Below are positions 63,321 through 64,000 of a DNA stretch of 64,000 bases, in pieces. The notes beneath the pieces were generated by a model. That model had not been told where the DNA came from. It did no database searches and was given only the letters and a program-made list of their open reading frames with translations. Made by a program: the position numbers and the translations under genes. Origin of the DNA: Pseudoalteromonas ulvae UL12. Lineage in GTDB: Bacteria; Pseudomonadota; Gammaproteobacteria; Enterobacterales; Alteromonadaceae. The stretch covers positions 1-64,000 of the forward strand of contig NZ_AQHJ01000019.1 in the NCBI RefSeq assembly GCF_014925405.1, read 5' to 3'. Position 1 is the first letter of the stretch. Every line of letters starts with the position of its first letter.

Positions 63321-64000
63321 ATGAATATAAAAAAACGGACCTTTTTAGCTGTTATTTTTTGCGCTCTGAGCATTTTCAGTGTTATATCACTCGCCTATAT
63401 TCTCAATAACCATGTACAAAAAACAGAATCAATCTGGACAGAATTCGTTTCTTTAGAAATAGAAAAAGCACAAATAATGCAAGAGATTGGCTATGGATTT
63501 GGCTATGGCGGGTTTATTCACAATTTCAAAAACTATGTGTTAAGACAAGAAAAAAAGACGTATTTAGCTGCAAAAAGCAATGCCTTACTCACGCTTAATG
63601 CCATTGAGCAATACAAAGCACTCAACACCCAGTCCGATACCTTAGAGCAACTCAAAATATTAGAAACGACGGTGCTAAATTACCAAAAAAACTTAGAGAT
63701 TGCGCACCGTCTAATTTCCAAAGGCGCTTCAGCTAATGACATCGACAAACAAGTCAAAATTGACGATAGAGCCACCATTGCGGCCATTGCGAAACTGCGG
63801 TTGACCATCCAAAATAGCGCGGCCTATACAGTAAGCTTAGCCAAAACAAACCTTAACAGCACACAAGCGACATTGGTATTTGGCTTTGCCTTTATTGTCA
63901 CTTTACTTTTAATTTCATGTACTTACATTGTTTACAACTTATATTTGATGCAAATAAAATTTAAAGAAGTCGATACCTTATTTGATTCCTCTCCCTATGC
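63321..64000 (+). CDS. Membrane sensor protein, partial at window edge
   Basis: The frame begins MNIKKRTFLAVIFCALSIFS and runs open to the right edge (226 residues seen). It has an N-terminal helix (about 8-30), a periplasmic part with GYGFGYGGFIHNFKNYVLRQ, a second helix (about 175-200) and the start of a cytoplasmic, PAS-like segment (FDSSPY). The GYGGFIHNFKNYVLR phrase occurs in sensor regions of some diguanylate cyclases and kinases. The output domain is beyond the window. Confidence 0.8.
   Translation, partial: MNIKKRTFLAVIFCALSIFSVISLAYILNNHVQKTESIWTEFVSLEIEKAQIMQEIGYGFGYGGFIHNFKNYVLRQEKKTYLAAKSNALLTLNAIEQYKALNTQSDTLEQLKILETTVLNYQKNLEIAHRLISKGASANDIDKQVKIDDRATIAAIAKLRLTIQNSAAYTVSLAKTNLNSTQATLVFGFAFIVTLLLISCTYIVYNLYLMQIKFKEVDTLFDSSPY

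Noticed and set aside
1..64000. CRISPR array, tRNA genes, prophage or integrase
   Set aside because: I saw no spaced direct repeats, no tRNA-like cloverleaf sequence and no phage structural or integrase genes in the window.

Overview
The window comes from a marine gammaproteobacterium of the Alteromonadales. Pseudoalteromonas or a close relative is the best fit, judging from the RpoA and ribosomal protein sequences, the moderately AT-rich composition and the mix of accessory genes. This is family recognition from sequence alone; no database search was possible.

Layout. The left edge (about 46-80) carries a leftward rRNA-type P1 promoter, so an rrn operon probably lies just outside. Positions 284-8769 hold the leftward spc and alpha ribosomal operons (rplN rplX rplE rpsN rpsH rplF rplR rpsE rpmD rplO secY rpmJ, then rpsM rpsK rpsD rpoA rplQ). 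They include a recognisable S4-binding alpha leader and rpmJ. The S10 operon is not next to rplN. Positions 9100-20494 hold an AsmA-like protein, an unknown 390-residue protein, a TorF-like porin, purT with an aldo/keto reductase, a Yip1-MacA/MacB-like exporter operon, a MITE, and two tandem Bor-like lipoproteins. Positions 20684-28614 hold a FAH-family hydrolase, an ABC exporter whose permease is fused to an M1 peptidase, a flagellar-flavoured unknown protein, an iodotyrosine-deiodinase-like nitroreductase and an RND adaptor. Positions 28619-32924 form a persulfide-type locus: a BigR-like ArsR repressor with an RND pump on one side, a DUF2892 protein and a rhodanese on the other, and three tandem operator palindromes between them. 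Positions 32974-41508 hold an OmpA-like lipoprotein, a solute-binding protein, a ChrA transporter, a LytS-type kinase followed by a paralogue lacking its phosphoacceptor histidine, a second MITE, a YbdG-type channel and two YihG-like acyltransferases. Positions 41722-48959 hold divergent speA and speE and a cupredoxin / GGDEF-EAL / porin operon. The right end has a periplasmic protein, an unusually long palindrome, the sRNA locus, a flavodiiron-like hydrolase, RbgA, YaeQ, a PepSY protein, a lipase, Dps, an ABC exporter, a PAS-sigma54 activator and the start of a sensor protein.

The most interesting unannotated structure is at 51286-52362. Three tandem, same-strand transcription units each consist of a Fur-box-like site, a sigma70 promoter, about 205-211 transcribed bases and an intrinsic terminator. 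Each contains the decamer ACATTGCTCA, which is part of the conserved core of enterobacterial RyhB as I recall it. Units 2 and 3 come from an exact tandem duplication with a 403-bp period. I read this as an array of iron-repressed RyhB-like small RNAs, analogous to tandem PrrF in Pseudomonas. A leftward terminator and a short ORF on the other side of the first Fur box may be a divergent iron-regulated transcript.
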